Source of the DNA: Megalobrama amblycephala
Taxonomy: Eukaryota > Chordata > Actinopteri > Cypriniformes > Xenocyprididae
Direction: 5' to 3'
NCBI RefSeq assembly: GCF_018812025.1
Contig: NC_063049.1
Location: forward strand, 32,497,447-32,561,446
DNA length: 64,000 nucleotides
The notes under the pieces were generated by a model, which saw only the letters and a list, made by a program, of their open reading frames with translations, did not search any database and was not told the origin of the DNA. Of the stretch, positions 29,577-40,933 are shown in pieces (within the stretch, counting starts at the first letter, position 1; each line of letters begins with the position of its first letter). Both the position numbers and the translations under genes were made by a program.

Positions 29577-30505
29577 AACCTGGAAATCTGCCATTATTTG
29601 GCATTACAGATGGAGAGGAACCCTGGCATACTGATTTTGAAACAGTTGTTTTAAATCAAGAAATTATGATGTAAAATTAAGTAGAAATATTTTAAATTCT
29701 GCAGGTCGCAGATCTTTATAGGTCAAATGACACTGATCATGCAAACTCCATTATACAAAAGGTCCAATATTTACAGCTCTTTGTAACTCGTGCAAGCTTA
29801 AGAAATTCATAATTCTTAATGAAAGAAAATTGTATTAGAAAACATGCAAAATAAAATAATTTTCTCTTCAAGTGGTGGCCACTGCCAGGTGATATAAACA
29901 ACACTGTAGACTCAGCAGTGGTGGATAGATCATGATTGTTCTCCATTAAATGATTGGCTGAGATCAGGACTCCTGTCCACACAGACTGCATTATCTAAGT
30001 AATGGTCATCTGGGGAGTCATTACAGAATTGCTGTTCTTTCCTCAGTTGCTTACTGGACAAATAAAGTTGTCTTTAATTTTAATGAGAGCTGACAGCTGT
30101 TCTTGAATAGAAAGTTTAAAAAAACATTTGCTATGTAGTAGTGATGCAGGAAAATGTCGTTATTAGAGAAACACAGAAACCAAAATTAAAGTTTTCATTT
30201 AGCCAAAAATCAAGTCTCGGTATGCTGTTCAGGGTGTCGTGTCCACAGGTGATAAACCAGTTGTAGTAATGTTTTTTGGCAATGAGGCACCACTAAATAT
30301 TTCAGCCAAACATATTTTACATATTCATACTCTAGCAACAATTTCTTTAGGTCATGGTGAAGTGTGTCTGCTCTTCTAACATGTTGTAGTTTATCCACAT
30401 TGTCTGCACAAAATAGACACTGACACAGTCAAAACACATAATCAGAGAAACACCAACTGTTTCGGTCATTGATTTTGGCCTTCCAAAACTATTTTTGCAG
30501 AATAC
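29577..30505. other. Intergenic sequence without a recognised feature
   Basis: AT-rich, no supported exon, no clear inverted-repeat element. Short open frames here show no family resemblance. Confidence 0.5.
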
Positions 30506-30509
30506 TTAA

Positions 30510-31300
30510 AGGTCCCGTTCTTCGTGATCCCATGTTTCAAACTTTAGTTAGTGTGTAATGTTGTTGTTAGAGTATAAATAAAATCTGTAAAATTTTAAAG
30601 CTCAAAGTTCAATGCCAAGCGAGATATTTTATTTAACAGAAGTCGTCTACATCGAACGGCCAGTTTGGACTACATCCCTCTACTTCCTTCTTTAATGACG
30701 TCACTAAAACGTTTTTTTGACTAACCTCCGCCCACAGGAATACACAAAAAAAGGGGGCGTGGTTTTGTTGCGCTCCCACGGAGAAGAGCAAGAGTTGCGT
30801 TTGTAGAGTGTGTTTGTCGCCATGTCGTCGAAACGCTGTTATTTTCATCCCGCAGTCCAATCACCTTTGTTTGGCCTTCTCATGGACGCTGTACTTAGAG
30901 ATCAATGGTTACAATTTATGTTTAACTCGGTTCCCGAAAATTATAATCCACATGTAAAACTATGTGCAGCACATTTTGCTGAGGACAGCTTCCTCAATCT
31001 CAATCAGTTTAATGCCGGATTCGCCCAAAGATTATTCTTGAAAGATGGAGCAGAAGCTGCTGTCGAATCACAACACAGGAACCGCTGGCACAATCAGAAC
31101 TCGTTACGTATTTCTGAAGGAGGGACTTCATAGAACAAGGAAGTCATCAGCCCGTTTTTATGACAGTGGAAACAGCGGTATACAGATAAGTAAATTATGT
31201 GAAAAATACTGTTTTTTTTTACACGTGAAACATGAACACATGTTATATTGCACACTATAAACACAATCAAAGCTTCAAAAAACCACGAAAAACGGGACCT
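30510..31300 (+). mobile_element. TTAA-flanked element carrying a THAP-like reading frame
   Basis: AGGTCCCGTTCTTCGTG at the left and CACGAAAAACGGGACCT at the right are inverses with one mismatch, flanked by TTAA at 30506-30509 and 31301-31304. The TTAAAGG terminus and the THAP-like coding content both fit the Kolobok (T2) superfamily, whose transposases can carry a THAP domain. The rest of a transposase is absent. Confidence 0.85.
30822..31133 (+). CDS. Small THAP-like protein frame inside a transposon
   Basis: An ATG in good context (CGCCATGT) opens a 103-residue frame. Residues 1-80 look like a THAP zinc-binding module: an early Cys (KRCYFHP), LFGLLMDAVLRDQWLQFMF, then LCAAHFAEDSF with the C-x2-H pair, and NLNQFNAGFAQRLFLKDGA. 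The usual second Cys of the C2CH signature is not seen at the expected place, so zinc binding may be lost. THAP domains bind DNA and occur in transposases and host transcription factors. No catalytic domain follows: the tail after residue 80 is unrelated and the element ends 170 bp later. It is most likely a transposon remnant or MITE-borne fragment; expression is unknown. Confidence 0.6.
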   Translation: MSSKRCYFHPAVQSPLFGLLMDAVLRDQWLQFMFNSVPENYNPHVKLCAAHFAEDSFLNLNQFNAGFAQRLFLKDGAEAAVESQHRNRWHNQNSLRISEGGTS

Positions 31301-31445
31301 TTAAATTAAATTTTTTTTTTTTTTTGTGCTATTTCGATGGAATATATTTAGTTGCTGAAATTGCGGTGCATTACTACAGTCTAGCAGGGTTAAAACAATT
31401 GTTTGGTCATGTCACTATATAATTTAATTATTCATTTTCCATTAA

Positions 31446-31813
31446 AGGGTTAGTTCACCCAAAAATGAAATTTATGTCATTTATTACTCATCCTCATGTC
31501 GTTCCACACCTGTAAGAAGTTCGTTCATCTTCGGAACACAAATGAGATATTATTTGTGTTCCGAAGCACAAAAAATATTCTCATTGCTTCATAACATTAA
31601 GGTTGAACCACTGTAGTCATGTTGACTATTTTAGCGATGTTTTTACTACTTTTCTGGACATTGAATGTGGTAATTACATTGTTTTCTATGGGATAAAAAA
31701 ACCTCTCAGATTTCATCAAAAATATTTTAATTTGCGTTCCGAAGATGAATGAAGGTCTCACGGGTGTGGAACGACATGAGGGTGAGTAATTAATTTTTTG
31801 GTGATCTAACCCA
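31446..31813. mobile_element. TTAA-flanked foldback element, short-centre copy
   Basis: AGGGTTAGTTCACCC follows TTAA at 31442-31445 and GATCTAACCCA precedes TTAA at 31814-31817. Both arms carry GTTCCACACC / GGTGTGGAAC and ACCTTCATT-type words. This copy joins its arms almost directly, without the long centres of its relatives. Confidence 0.85.
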
Positions 31814-31817
31814 TTAA

Positions 31818-33015
31818 ACAAAAATTCCAGCTTCCCCAAAGGAGGGTAGTAAGACAAATAAGATCCAAATAATAATGAAAGCATATTTGCCTATTTCAGT
31901 TTTGTATATAAAACAAAACATGCGACTAAATTGTGTTTAGTTATAGAAAACACATTAAATGACCTTGACATGTATCATGTTCACTAGCAGAAAACATGGC
32001 AGGAGAGCTGCAAGGACAGATGAGCTCAGAACTGCTCAGTATGAGTCACTCAGAGCTCATTTGCATATCTACTGTAGTTTACATATACTTTGAGCATTTT
32101 ATTTAAACAAACTCTTAATGCTCCATAATTGAACATGGCTTAGATGCAAATTATATTTTATAGCCACTGTTTGTTTTGCCTAAAGTCAAGTGTAGATCTT
32201 CTCTGGAAGATTTACCACTGCTGAAAACCTAAAGTCTACCACTGCCGAAGGTCTGGCCTTGCCCTTGATATGAGGCATGTCTCTTTATCTCGAGAGACAG
32301 AGTAATCAGACATGTTACTAAAACAGTTTCACAACTAGAATACCACATGACATTGTCATGTTATGATGATGGATTTTAGGAAGATTTAATTACCAGAGCA
32401 TGATGATGAGGGTGATGACGTCATCAGCATAATTAGTTTTACATTTTTTTTTTTTTTATCTGAGACTCATGACAAATGAGTCAAGTTTGCTTTAAAGTAA
32501 ACAAACAAAATGTGCCAACATTTGGTACTCCTCTTGTGCTGTATATACTGTAGCTCTGATTGTGCGGCTCTGTGATGAATGCCTCCTTTGGTGTGTTTGT
32601 ATAGTTTTGTTCTTAGAGGATAAACTAGGTCACCTTATCAGTAGGAAGGACCTATTGGTGTCGGGTAGTTAAAGAGGTTTTATTTGATTTTAAAAATGTA
32701 ATATGCTTGTTGTAATTCATGAATTCGAATGACCTTGAGACAAAATTAAATTTTAAATTTGCAAAATGTCACGAAGGTTGTAATAGGCTTTATTCACCGT
32801 TGAGTGTTGACTAAAGTCTATTATGCACAAGTGCTCTGCTCAGAATATGTAATTTTATATAAAATGAAAATATTAGCACTTAGGCCTCCTGCTTTTACTG
32901 AAGTTAAAAAATATATATGGTGGAAGTAAGTTCTATGCATTGGTTGTCAATTGGATTTTGAGATGTGAGAGTTGCATTCAAAAATGGAGGCAGATGAACA
33001 CAAGCTTGCAGGGGT
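31818..33015. other. Intergenic sequence without a recognised gene
   Basis: AT-rich; no coding exon or clear element seen. A GATGATGAGGGTGATGACGTCATCA stretch near 32402 contains a short TGACGTCA palindrome (32416-32423). Confidence 0.4.
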
Positions 33016-33019
33016 TTAA

Positions 33020-33425
33020 AGGATTTGTTCACTTTAAAATGAAAATTACCCCAAGCTTTACTCACCCTCAAGCCATCCTAGGTATATATGACTTTCTTCT
33101 TTCTGATGAATACAATTGGAGTTATATTAATAAATATCCTGATGCATCCAAGGTTTATGATGGCAAGGAAGTACATCCATCCATCATAAACGTATTCCAC
33201 ATGTCTAAGAAAAATATCCATATTTAACCAATAATAAAGAAAATATCTAGCTTCCACCAGACCGCCTTCCGTATTCAGCTTAGGAAGAAAGTATACCGCC
33301 TCTCGCAGTTATGTTACGTCCTATGTCCTTTCTTCCTAAGTTGAATATGGAAGGTGGTCTGGCAGAAGCTAGATATCTTACTTTATAACTTGTTAAATAT
33401 GGATATCACGGTCACCTGGATGTCT
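33020..33425. mobile_element. TTAA-type foldback element, interrupted or right-truncated
   Basis: AGGATTTGTTCACTTTAAAA follows TTAA at 33016-33019. Its inner part folds back: CTAGCTTCCACCAGACCGCC near 33247 pairs with GGTGGTCTGGCAGAAGCTAG near 33373. The right terminus is not present before the next element starts at 33430. Confidence 0.7.
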
Positions 33426-33429
33426 TGAA

Positions 33430-34074
33430 AGGTGCCCTAGAACCAGTTTTTACAAGATGTCAGTCTAAGGTGTCCCCTAATGTTATGCTAAAGCTAACAT
33501 TACACAACGTTGGAGAGATTTATAAAGAATGAAGTTGTGTTTATGCATTATACAGACTGCAAGTGTTTAAAAATGAAAATAGTGATGGCTTTTTTGTCTC
33601 GCGAATACAGTAAGAAACGATGGTAACTTTAACCACATTTAACAGTAAATAAGCAACATGCTAACAAAACATTTAGAAAGACAATTCACAAATATCACTA
33701 AAAATATCATGTAATCATGGATCATGTCAGTTATTATCGCTCCATCTGCCATTTTTCGCTGTTGTCTTTGCTTGCTTACCTAGTCTGATGATTCAGCTGT
33801 GCACATCCAGACGTTTTGCCCTTATGTAATGCCTTGAACATGGGCTGGCATATGCAAATATTGGGTGCATACATATTAATGATCCCGACTGTTACGTAAC
33901 AGTCGGTGTTATGTTGAGATTCGCCTGTTCTTCGGAGGTCTTTTAAACAAATGAGATTTACATAAGAAGGAGGAAACAATGGAGTTTGAGACTCACTGTA
34001 TGTCATTTCCATGTACTGAACTCTTGTTATTCAACTATGCCGAGGTAAATTCAGTTTTTGATTCTAGGGCACCT
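33430..34074. mobile_element. AGGTGCCCTAG-family element flanked by TGAA
   Basis: The left end AGGTGCCCTAG and right end CTAGGGCACCT are intact, but the tetramers flanking them are TGAA (33426-33429) and TGAA (34075-34078) instead of TTAA. It is an opposite-orientation, internally shorter copy of 12222-13161 and keeps the same 20-bp palindrome at 33886-33905. Confidence 0.88.
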
Positions 34075-34078
34075 TGAA

Positions 34079-35150
34079 TCAAATCTATGTTTTTTCATAG
34101 TTGTTTTGATGACCTGAAGGCCATCAAGTAATGCATTCAATGTGCAGTATAATTTCTCTCTACATCAAGGCTGATGAAAAAATCTCCCAATATTCATAGA
34201 TGAAATAGCCACATTGTTGGTCGCAAAATCATCCATGGCTGTTGCTGGGCCTCATCTGCGTAGTGTTCAGAATCAAATGCATTGAATATTCTGCATAATA
34301 ATAGTGCCGTGCTTGATATATGCTGAAAGGGCTTGTTAAGACCCCTTTTGTTGTGTAAATACTGATGCCATTGAGGAGTTCAGCGCTTCCTCCTGTTTTA
34401 CATAATGTTGACTTTGAATCAACGGCCTATTAATTCAATTAAATCAATTAATAAGAACCATTCTGACCAAATATGGGCCACTTCCAGGTACCACTCACTT
34501 CCTGTGGATGGATGAAACTATTTACAAAAGGCAATTGTAAGCAGATGATTATAAGTCATTGCATTGCTATTGAAGATTTTGACTCTTTCAAGACATGACA
34601 ATGTCACCGCCATTTAAAAAGGTTTTTAAAGAAACTTTGATACAAAGATTTAACTTCTGCAGTTTCTTAAACTATAAAATCTAAATAAATACATTATAAC
34701 AATTTTCTTGAAGTAAACAAGCAACATTGTAAAATGAGTTTACAACATTGTGCAGAGCCCCGGAGGACAAACAGCCTAATATTAGGAGGGAAAAACACTG
34801 TTTATGCTGTGCAAAATTAATGTGAGCTGTGATGTTTTGTTTGGACAGTGTACAAGGATTTTATGTGCAGACTGTGCAGTTTTCCCCTGCATGAAAGACT
34901 AATTCTAATATGATTGCGAATAGACTAACATAATTTGGGTAATATTTAATGTGGTAAATCTGAAAGTGACATTTAGTGGAATGTGCAGATTACATTATTT
35001 TTTCCTTCTTATATCCTTTTGTATAGAATGTAAAAATGTTTGAGTATATTTGTATCTTTTCAGCAGAAAATGTGAATAGTGTTTGTCCATGCAAAACTTA
35101 CCGTAATGATGCTAAGGTCATTGCTATTCTGTGTAGTTGCTGGGACATGT
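34079..35150. other. Intergenic sequence without a recognised feature
   Basis: No supported exon. At about 35141-35195 a short GGGTTGTTTTTAGGGTGTTC / TGGGTAGTTGCTAGGTGG degenerate tandem repeat runs up to the next element. Confidence 0.45.
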
Positions 35151-35765
35151 TCTGGGTTGTTTTTAGGGTGTTCTGGGTAGTTGCTAGGTGGTTAAGCACT
35201 CACCAGGGCTTTTCACACTTGAAATAGTTCAAAAATTCAAAACCCCGGGTAAACGGAATCCTGGGTTATCTTGCTTCATGTTTCACACTGCTCATAATTT
35301 ACCCAGGGTTTAGAATTAATCCTGGTTATTCACAAGCTGACGTTTCACACTGTACATTCCTAAACCCCAAGGTTAATATTCTTATTCGCATATACAGTAT
35401 GCGGCGTCAGTGTTATTGATTGGATGAATGCTCAACGCAACCTGTTCACAATAAAATCTCTAGTATTGCACATCCTGGTAATGCCGACTGTACTATCGAG
35501 TTTATACTGAATGGACATTTAGGACTATAAAGGTAAGAATGAATGTCTCTTCTTCACTCAAATTGTCATGGTTTCTGTCAGCATTAGACAGTTTTTCTCT
35601 CAAACGCTGAGTTGCTAAGTTGCTAAGCATCTAGCTAACATTCTAACACTGCATGGTTTCATACTGTACAAATTTGGCACTGCAATTCGGGTAACCCCGA
35701 TTTAAAAACGGTGCTAACCCCACTTCTAAATTACAAGTGTGAATCGTTCCTTTACCTGGGGTTAA

Positions 35766-36646
35766 AGGGTTAGTTCACTCAGAAATTAAAATTGTCATTA
35801 AATACTCACCCTTATGTTGTTCCACACCTGTAAGACCTTCGTTCATCTTCAGAACACAAATTAAGATATTTTTGATCAAATCTGATGGCTCAGTGAGGCC
35901 TCCATTGTCAGCAAGATAATTAACACTGTCAGATGCCCAGCAAGCTACTAAAGACATAAAACAGTTCACATGACTACAGTGGTTCAACCTTAATGTTATG
36001 AAGCAACAAGAATACTTTTTGTGCACCAAAATAACAAAATAACGACATTATTCAACAATATCTAGTGATGGGCGATTTCAAAACACTGCTTCATGAAGCT
36101 TCGAAGCTTTACGAATCATTTGTTTCGAATCACTGGTTCAGAGTGTGTATCAAACTGCCAAAGTCACGCCCCCCAGTGGTGAACCATTGAAATTTCGAAA
36201 CACTTATGATTTAACGAAGCTTTGTTTACTGAAATCACGTGACTTTGGCAGTTTGATACGCGCTCCAAAATACTGATTCGAAACAAAAGATTCGTTAAGC
36301 TTCGAAGCTTCATGAAGCAGTGTTTTGAAATCGGCCATCACTAGATATTGTTGGTTAAAGTCTTTATTTTGTTTTTTTTGGCGCACAAAAGTATTCTCGT
36401 CGTTTCATAACGTTAAGGTTGAACCACTGTAGTCACATGAACTGTTTTAAGTATGTCTTTAGTAGCTTTCTGGCCATCTGAAAGTGTTAATTGTCTGTTG
36501 GCAATGGAGGCCTCACTGAGCCATCGGATTTTATCAAAAAATATCTTAATTTGTGTTCCGAAGAAGAACGAAGGTCTTACGGGTGTGGAACGACATGAGG
36601 GTGAGTAATTAATGACAGAATTTTCATTTTTGGGTGAACTAACCCT
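35766..36646. mobile_element. TTAA-flanked giant foldback element, nested
   Basis: The ends AGGGTTAGTTCACTC and GGTGAACTAACCCT are flanked by TTAA at 35762-35765 and 36647-36650. Arms of about 300 bp are inverse copies across their length (CACACCTGTAAGACCTTCGT on the left; ACGAAGGTCTTACGGGTGTG on the right). Its centre is itself a foldback (36063-36343). Confidence 0.88.
36063..36343. mobile_element. Foldback centre with TAGTGATGGGCGATTTC ends
   Basis: TAGTGATGGGCGATTTCAAA at 36063 pairs with TTTGAAATCGGCCATCACTA ending at 36343, continuing through CATGAAGCTTCGAAGCTT. The flanks ACAATATC and GATATTGT are inverse, not direct, repeats, so the unit either belongs to the surrounding foldback or landed at its exact centre. 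Confidence 0.8.
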
Positions 36647-36695
36647 TTAAAAGTAGTGTTTAAAACTCTGAGTTAAGCACAGTGTGAAAAGCCTT

Positions 36696-38590
36696 GTCAA
36701 GTCTGTATCATATTCTGGTTTCTATATGGTTTGGATCCACTATTCAGTCCGTGAATCTTTTGTCAATTCATTAGAAACATTATAGGGCACCTCTAAAATC
36801 TGCATAATTTGAATTTTGAGTTGTCGTTCTAGCACATACTATGTAGGACAAGTTACAAGCCAAATTTGAACAAATTATGTTATCCTGTATGAGTATTAGG
36901 AATAGTGAAGCAAATGTAAGGTTACAGAGCTGTGGGAAACATTGTATGGCATAATCATGTGGGCAAATATGGATTTATGGTATCATTAGGAGACTTGGAT
37001 TCAATGCACTGCTCAGGAATTTGATCGTGTTTTGACTTTCTCCATGGCATTTAATCAGAGACCTGTTAACAAAGAGGGAGAACCATCAGAACCTGACACT
37101 GAGAATGTGGGTTGGTTATGGTTATATAAACATTGACATAGACTGTCTGCCCCAATGGACTAATCAAACTTTCCACTCACACACTGCACACATATAAAAT
37201 TGGTATATGTAGCAGCTTCATTGAATACAATTGACTCAATACCTTGTAGTCTCATTGACATGGTCCCATGCACTAATGACAATACATTCCTGCTATACAC
37301 GTTTGCAGTCCCCTGTCATGACTCATCTGAGGAATGTGGGACAGTTCCCATGCCGTTTCCCAGGCTCAGAGTAACACAGGAAGTGATGCCAGCACCAGCC
37401 ACCACCTCAGTATGGCATATGAAACATATGCATCTATATGAGTAATGTACTGCACACAGGAGCATAGCTGAGCACTGACCTACATCTGATACATTATATA
37501 TGCACATCCCATACAGTTTCTTTGTTAGTTAGTTGGAGATGTTCACATGCACCATATGCGTGTCAGTGTGTTAGACCGAGTTGTCCTCTCTCTGTATTTG
37601 TGTCAGTGTGTTATGTGAGCCCTTTTCTCATGGTACAATCGATTGCCCCACATCCATCCACCCTTCAATACCAATATTGTGTCCCATAATGGTGCCAAAT
37701 ATAGGATATAGAGAACTTTAGCTAAACTAATACATTTTTTATGACCTTAGATATTCACTTCTATTAGTCCTACTTTTTAGGGACATCACTAACTAGCATG
37801 ATGTGCCAACGTATTCTTAGTTAATTCATTGTGGTATTTTTTTATTGACACCATAATCAATAATAAATACATTTTTGTAGATTTCACATATTTAATCTTT
37901 AATCTTTTTGCTTTGATTCTGCTCATAATTAAACAGAGGTTTGCAATAACCTCTTTTTAGTCTGTCATAACAGTTTACTTGAATTGACAGTTTTGTGAAT
38001 GCCGTATCAGCTTTTTTTGTGTGTGCGTCAGATGCTGATTCATATGCAGTACCAAATATAGTCCCTCTGCTGCAGAAAAAAAAATTTCATAATGGAGAGG
38101 CAAAACGTGTCTGAAAGAGAATTGTGTTTATTTATTAATTTTTTTTGGTCTTGTGTGAAAGGCGGTCTGTGCTTCAGTGATCACTGTGTGGAGCTGTGTG
38201 AATGAATTATTGAGGCTTGGTAGAGCCCTCATAAATTAGGAATGGTGGAGTCTTTGGGTGACGGCCGCTGCTCTGTGGCCGCTCGGCATCTTGAGTGTCA
38301 CGGCCACCAGCTTGAGACTCTCTCTCTATAAGCCCTGAGGCCCATCAATCTCTTTAATGGTTCCACTCTCCCAGACACAGCAACAAATACAGTGTATTCA
38401 AAATCTGGATCTATTTTGTGTGTTTGTCAGTTTAAAAATGCTTAATTCACATGGTTCTTAATTGATGTTTCTTCAACTGAAGGGATTTCTTTTTATGTCC
38501 AATGGGTTGATTTGTACTAAAACTAACTGTTAAATGAAGGTCACATTAAAACTTTGAATCTTGGGAGGTCTTGGAATTTTCTTTTTTAGA
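36696..38590. other. Intergenic sequence without a recognised gene
   Basis: No supported exon or clear transposon. The block at about 38160-38400 is less AT-rich and free of recognisable repeats, and is listed among possible conserved non-coding regions. Confidence 0.4.
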
Positions 38591-38598
38591 TATAGATA

Positions 38599-38985
38599 CA
38601 CTACTGTTCAAAAGTTTAGGGTCAGTATTTTTTTTTTAAAGAAATGAATAATTATATTCCGCAGTGACAACAGTAAAGACATTTAAATTGTTACAAAGAT
38701 TTCGCTTTCAAATAAATGCTGCACTTTTGAACTCTATTCAACAAATAATCCAAATTTTATCATGTTTTCCACAAAAATATTTAGCAGCACAACTGTTTTC
38801 AACATTGATAATGATAATAAATGTTTCTTGAGCACCAAATCAGCATATTATGATTTCTGAAGAATCATGTGACTCTGACGATTGGAGTAATGGCTACTGG
38901 AAATTCAGCTTTGCCATCACAGGAATAAATGACATTATAGAATATATTTTAAATTGTAATAATATTTAACAGTATTACATTTCAT
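38599..38985. mobile_element. TA-flanked MITE, copy 4 (right end missing)
   Basis: CACTACTGTTCAAAAGTTTA follows TA at 38597-38598. Internal landmarks are TTCAAATAAATGCTGCACTT, AGCAGCACAACTGTTTTCAA and GCTTTGCCATCACAGGAATA. The right inverted repeat is not found. Confidence 0.78.
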
Positions 38986-38989
38986 ACAT

Positions 38990-40430
38990 TTTTATTTATT
39001 CACTCTTGTCCCAGACCAAGACTTCCATCATAAAAAAATGAATTATGTTTGTTTAAAAAATCTCGCTAATTATTAATGTTGAACAGAATATTTTTAACTT
39101 TGACTAATAGAAAAATTGAGAAAATATTATTTTGGTGTATTTGGGATATACAAAATGCTTGCCATGAGATTAGCCTTAACAAGACAAAGGAGAGTTTTAA
39201 GGGTTTTTTTCTAATAGTTTTTTTCTAATTTTTTTCAAAATTGCCCATAGTTGAAGAAACATTCAAATATGAATTCAAAAATTCATGTTTTTACATGGTA
39301 CTCCAAGATGCTTTCAAGAATTTCAAGAATGGCATTTTTCTTTATCACCAGTTGCAAAATGATGGACAATGATTCACATTTTCGTGTGCGTCATTTCCTG
39401 TGATAAAAATTATTAAATAAATGAGTAAATAAACAAGCAATCTTAAAATTTCTGTGAATAATTTGTTGATGCAGGTAAAAGAAAGACTTTCTTTCCCCCC
39501 AACTCGAGAGTCAAATGTCGTCCATGATGGTAGATATCCAAAAACCATGGTATTACTATGGTACTTTGTGGTTTGTGTTTTTAATTGAAGTCATTTTGTC
39601 ATGTTTCACTGTTAATCAGATGATATTTGTGTTTTTTAACTAGCCATATTTCTTCTATTTGCACTGTGTGCCGCTGCTCATATATAGACTATATAAATCC
39701 GTCCCTCTGGAGAAGCATTCAAGCTAATGGATGAAGCATTTACTGGCTGTAGTGTATTAAACCAACCCCAACTGAACCACAGGGACCTGTGATTTTATTT
39801 CGATCTCACCACAACTGCGGTTATCCATTGAAGGGCCAGATACAGCTACATATCGTGATGAATAACTTATAAAGATAAATTACACAATAAAAACCAAAAT
39901 TAGCTGTTAGAGTCTCTGATAAAAGTGCCACTTTGGCTAATGTAATGCTAGAAGCCTTGAAACAAAAGCTAATAGTAAATTTGAGTCTCTCCAGGGAGCT
40001 TGGTATCAAATGCTGATAATGCATCGGCTGCCGGTCTCTTTCGCTTGCCTTGTTCCCAATAGATCAAGGAGGTATGGCAGAGACAAAGAGGAAATCCCTT
40101 CCTTTGACCTGGCCGCTCCATCCCTGAGCCCCAGAGATGCAGTGTGCGGGGCTTGACAGGCTCAGCTGATGTCTGTTTAGCGCTCTGATCGCTGGAGGAG
40201 CTGAGGAGCATGTGTGGTAATGTAGAGGATTAGCTTAGCTCTCTCCATATGGCCCGGTCACGGCAACCCTACGCAACATACTGTAATTACAGAGCACAAC
40301 CAATATGCTCTGAAAACCCTCTCATGGGAATTCTGAGGAATGCTGCAAAATCCTGCACTGCGTTCCAATAGAGACTATTACGGCCCATGCTTTGGAATTG
40401 GAATTAAATAAATATTAAAACCTAGATAAA
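38990..40430. other. Intergenic sequence without a recognised gene
   Basis: AT-rich to about 39.65 kb, then more balanced. No exon with convincing splice sites or protein resemblance is seen. Confidence 0.4.
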
Positions 40431-40449
40431 CTAGTTGATTTATTTAGAT

Positions 40450-40450
40450 T

Positions 40451-40537
<87 letters not shown>

Positions 40538-40627
40538 GATTTATTTATTTATAGATATTTATTAAAAAAACAAATGTAACAAAAAATCTACATAAACTTT
40601 CATTCATTCATTCATTCATTCATTCAT

Positions 40628-40666
<39 letters not shown>

Positions 40667-40857
40667 TTTTAAAATAAATATAAAACCAAAAATCTTGGTA
40701 ATCTAACCTTATTTATTGTTACATATTTATTTATTTTTAAAATAAATACATATTAAAAACCTAAATAAATTAGTTGATTTATTTAGATTTTTTATATTTA
40801 GATTATTTATAGACATTTAAAAAACAAATATAACAAAAAATCTAGATAAACTATTTC

Positions 40858-40933
<76 letters not shown>

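Larger units (their letters stand above)
35206..36695. mobile_element. Outer MITE of a nest (AGGGCTTTTCACACT ends)
   Basis: AGGGCTTTTCACACTTG at 35206 pairs with AGTGTGAAAAGCCTT ending at 36695. The left part carries CCCGGGTAAACGG-, ACCCAGGGTTTAG- and GGTAACCCCG-type words repeated in both orientations. It is interrupted by the 881-bp element at 35766-36646. Confidence 0.75.
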
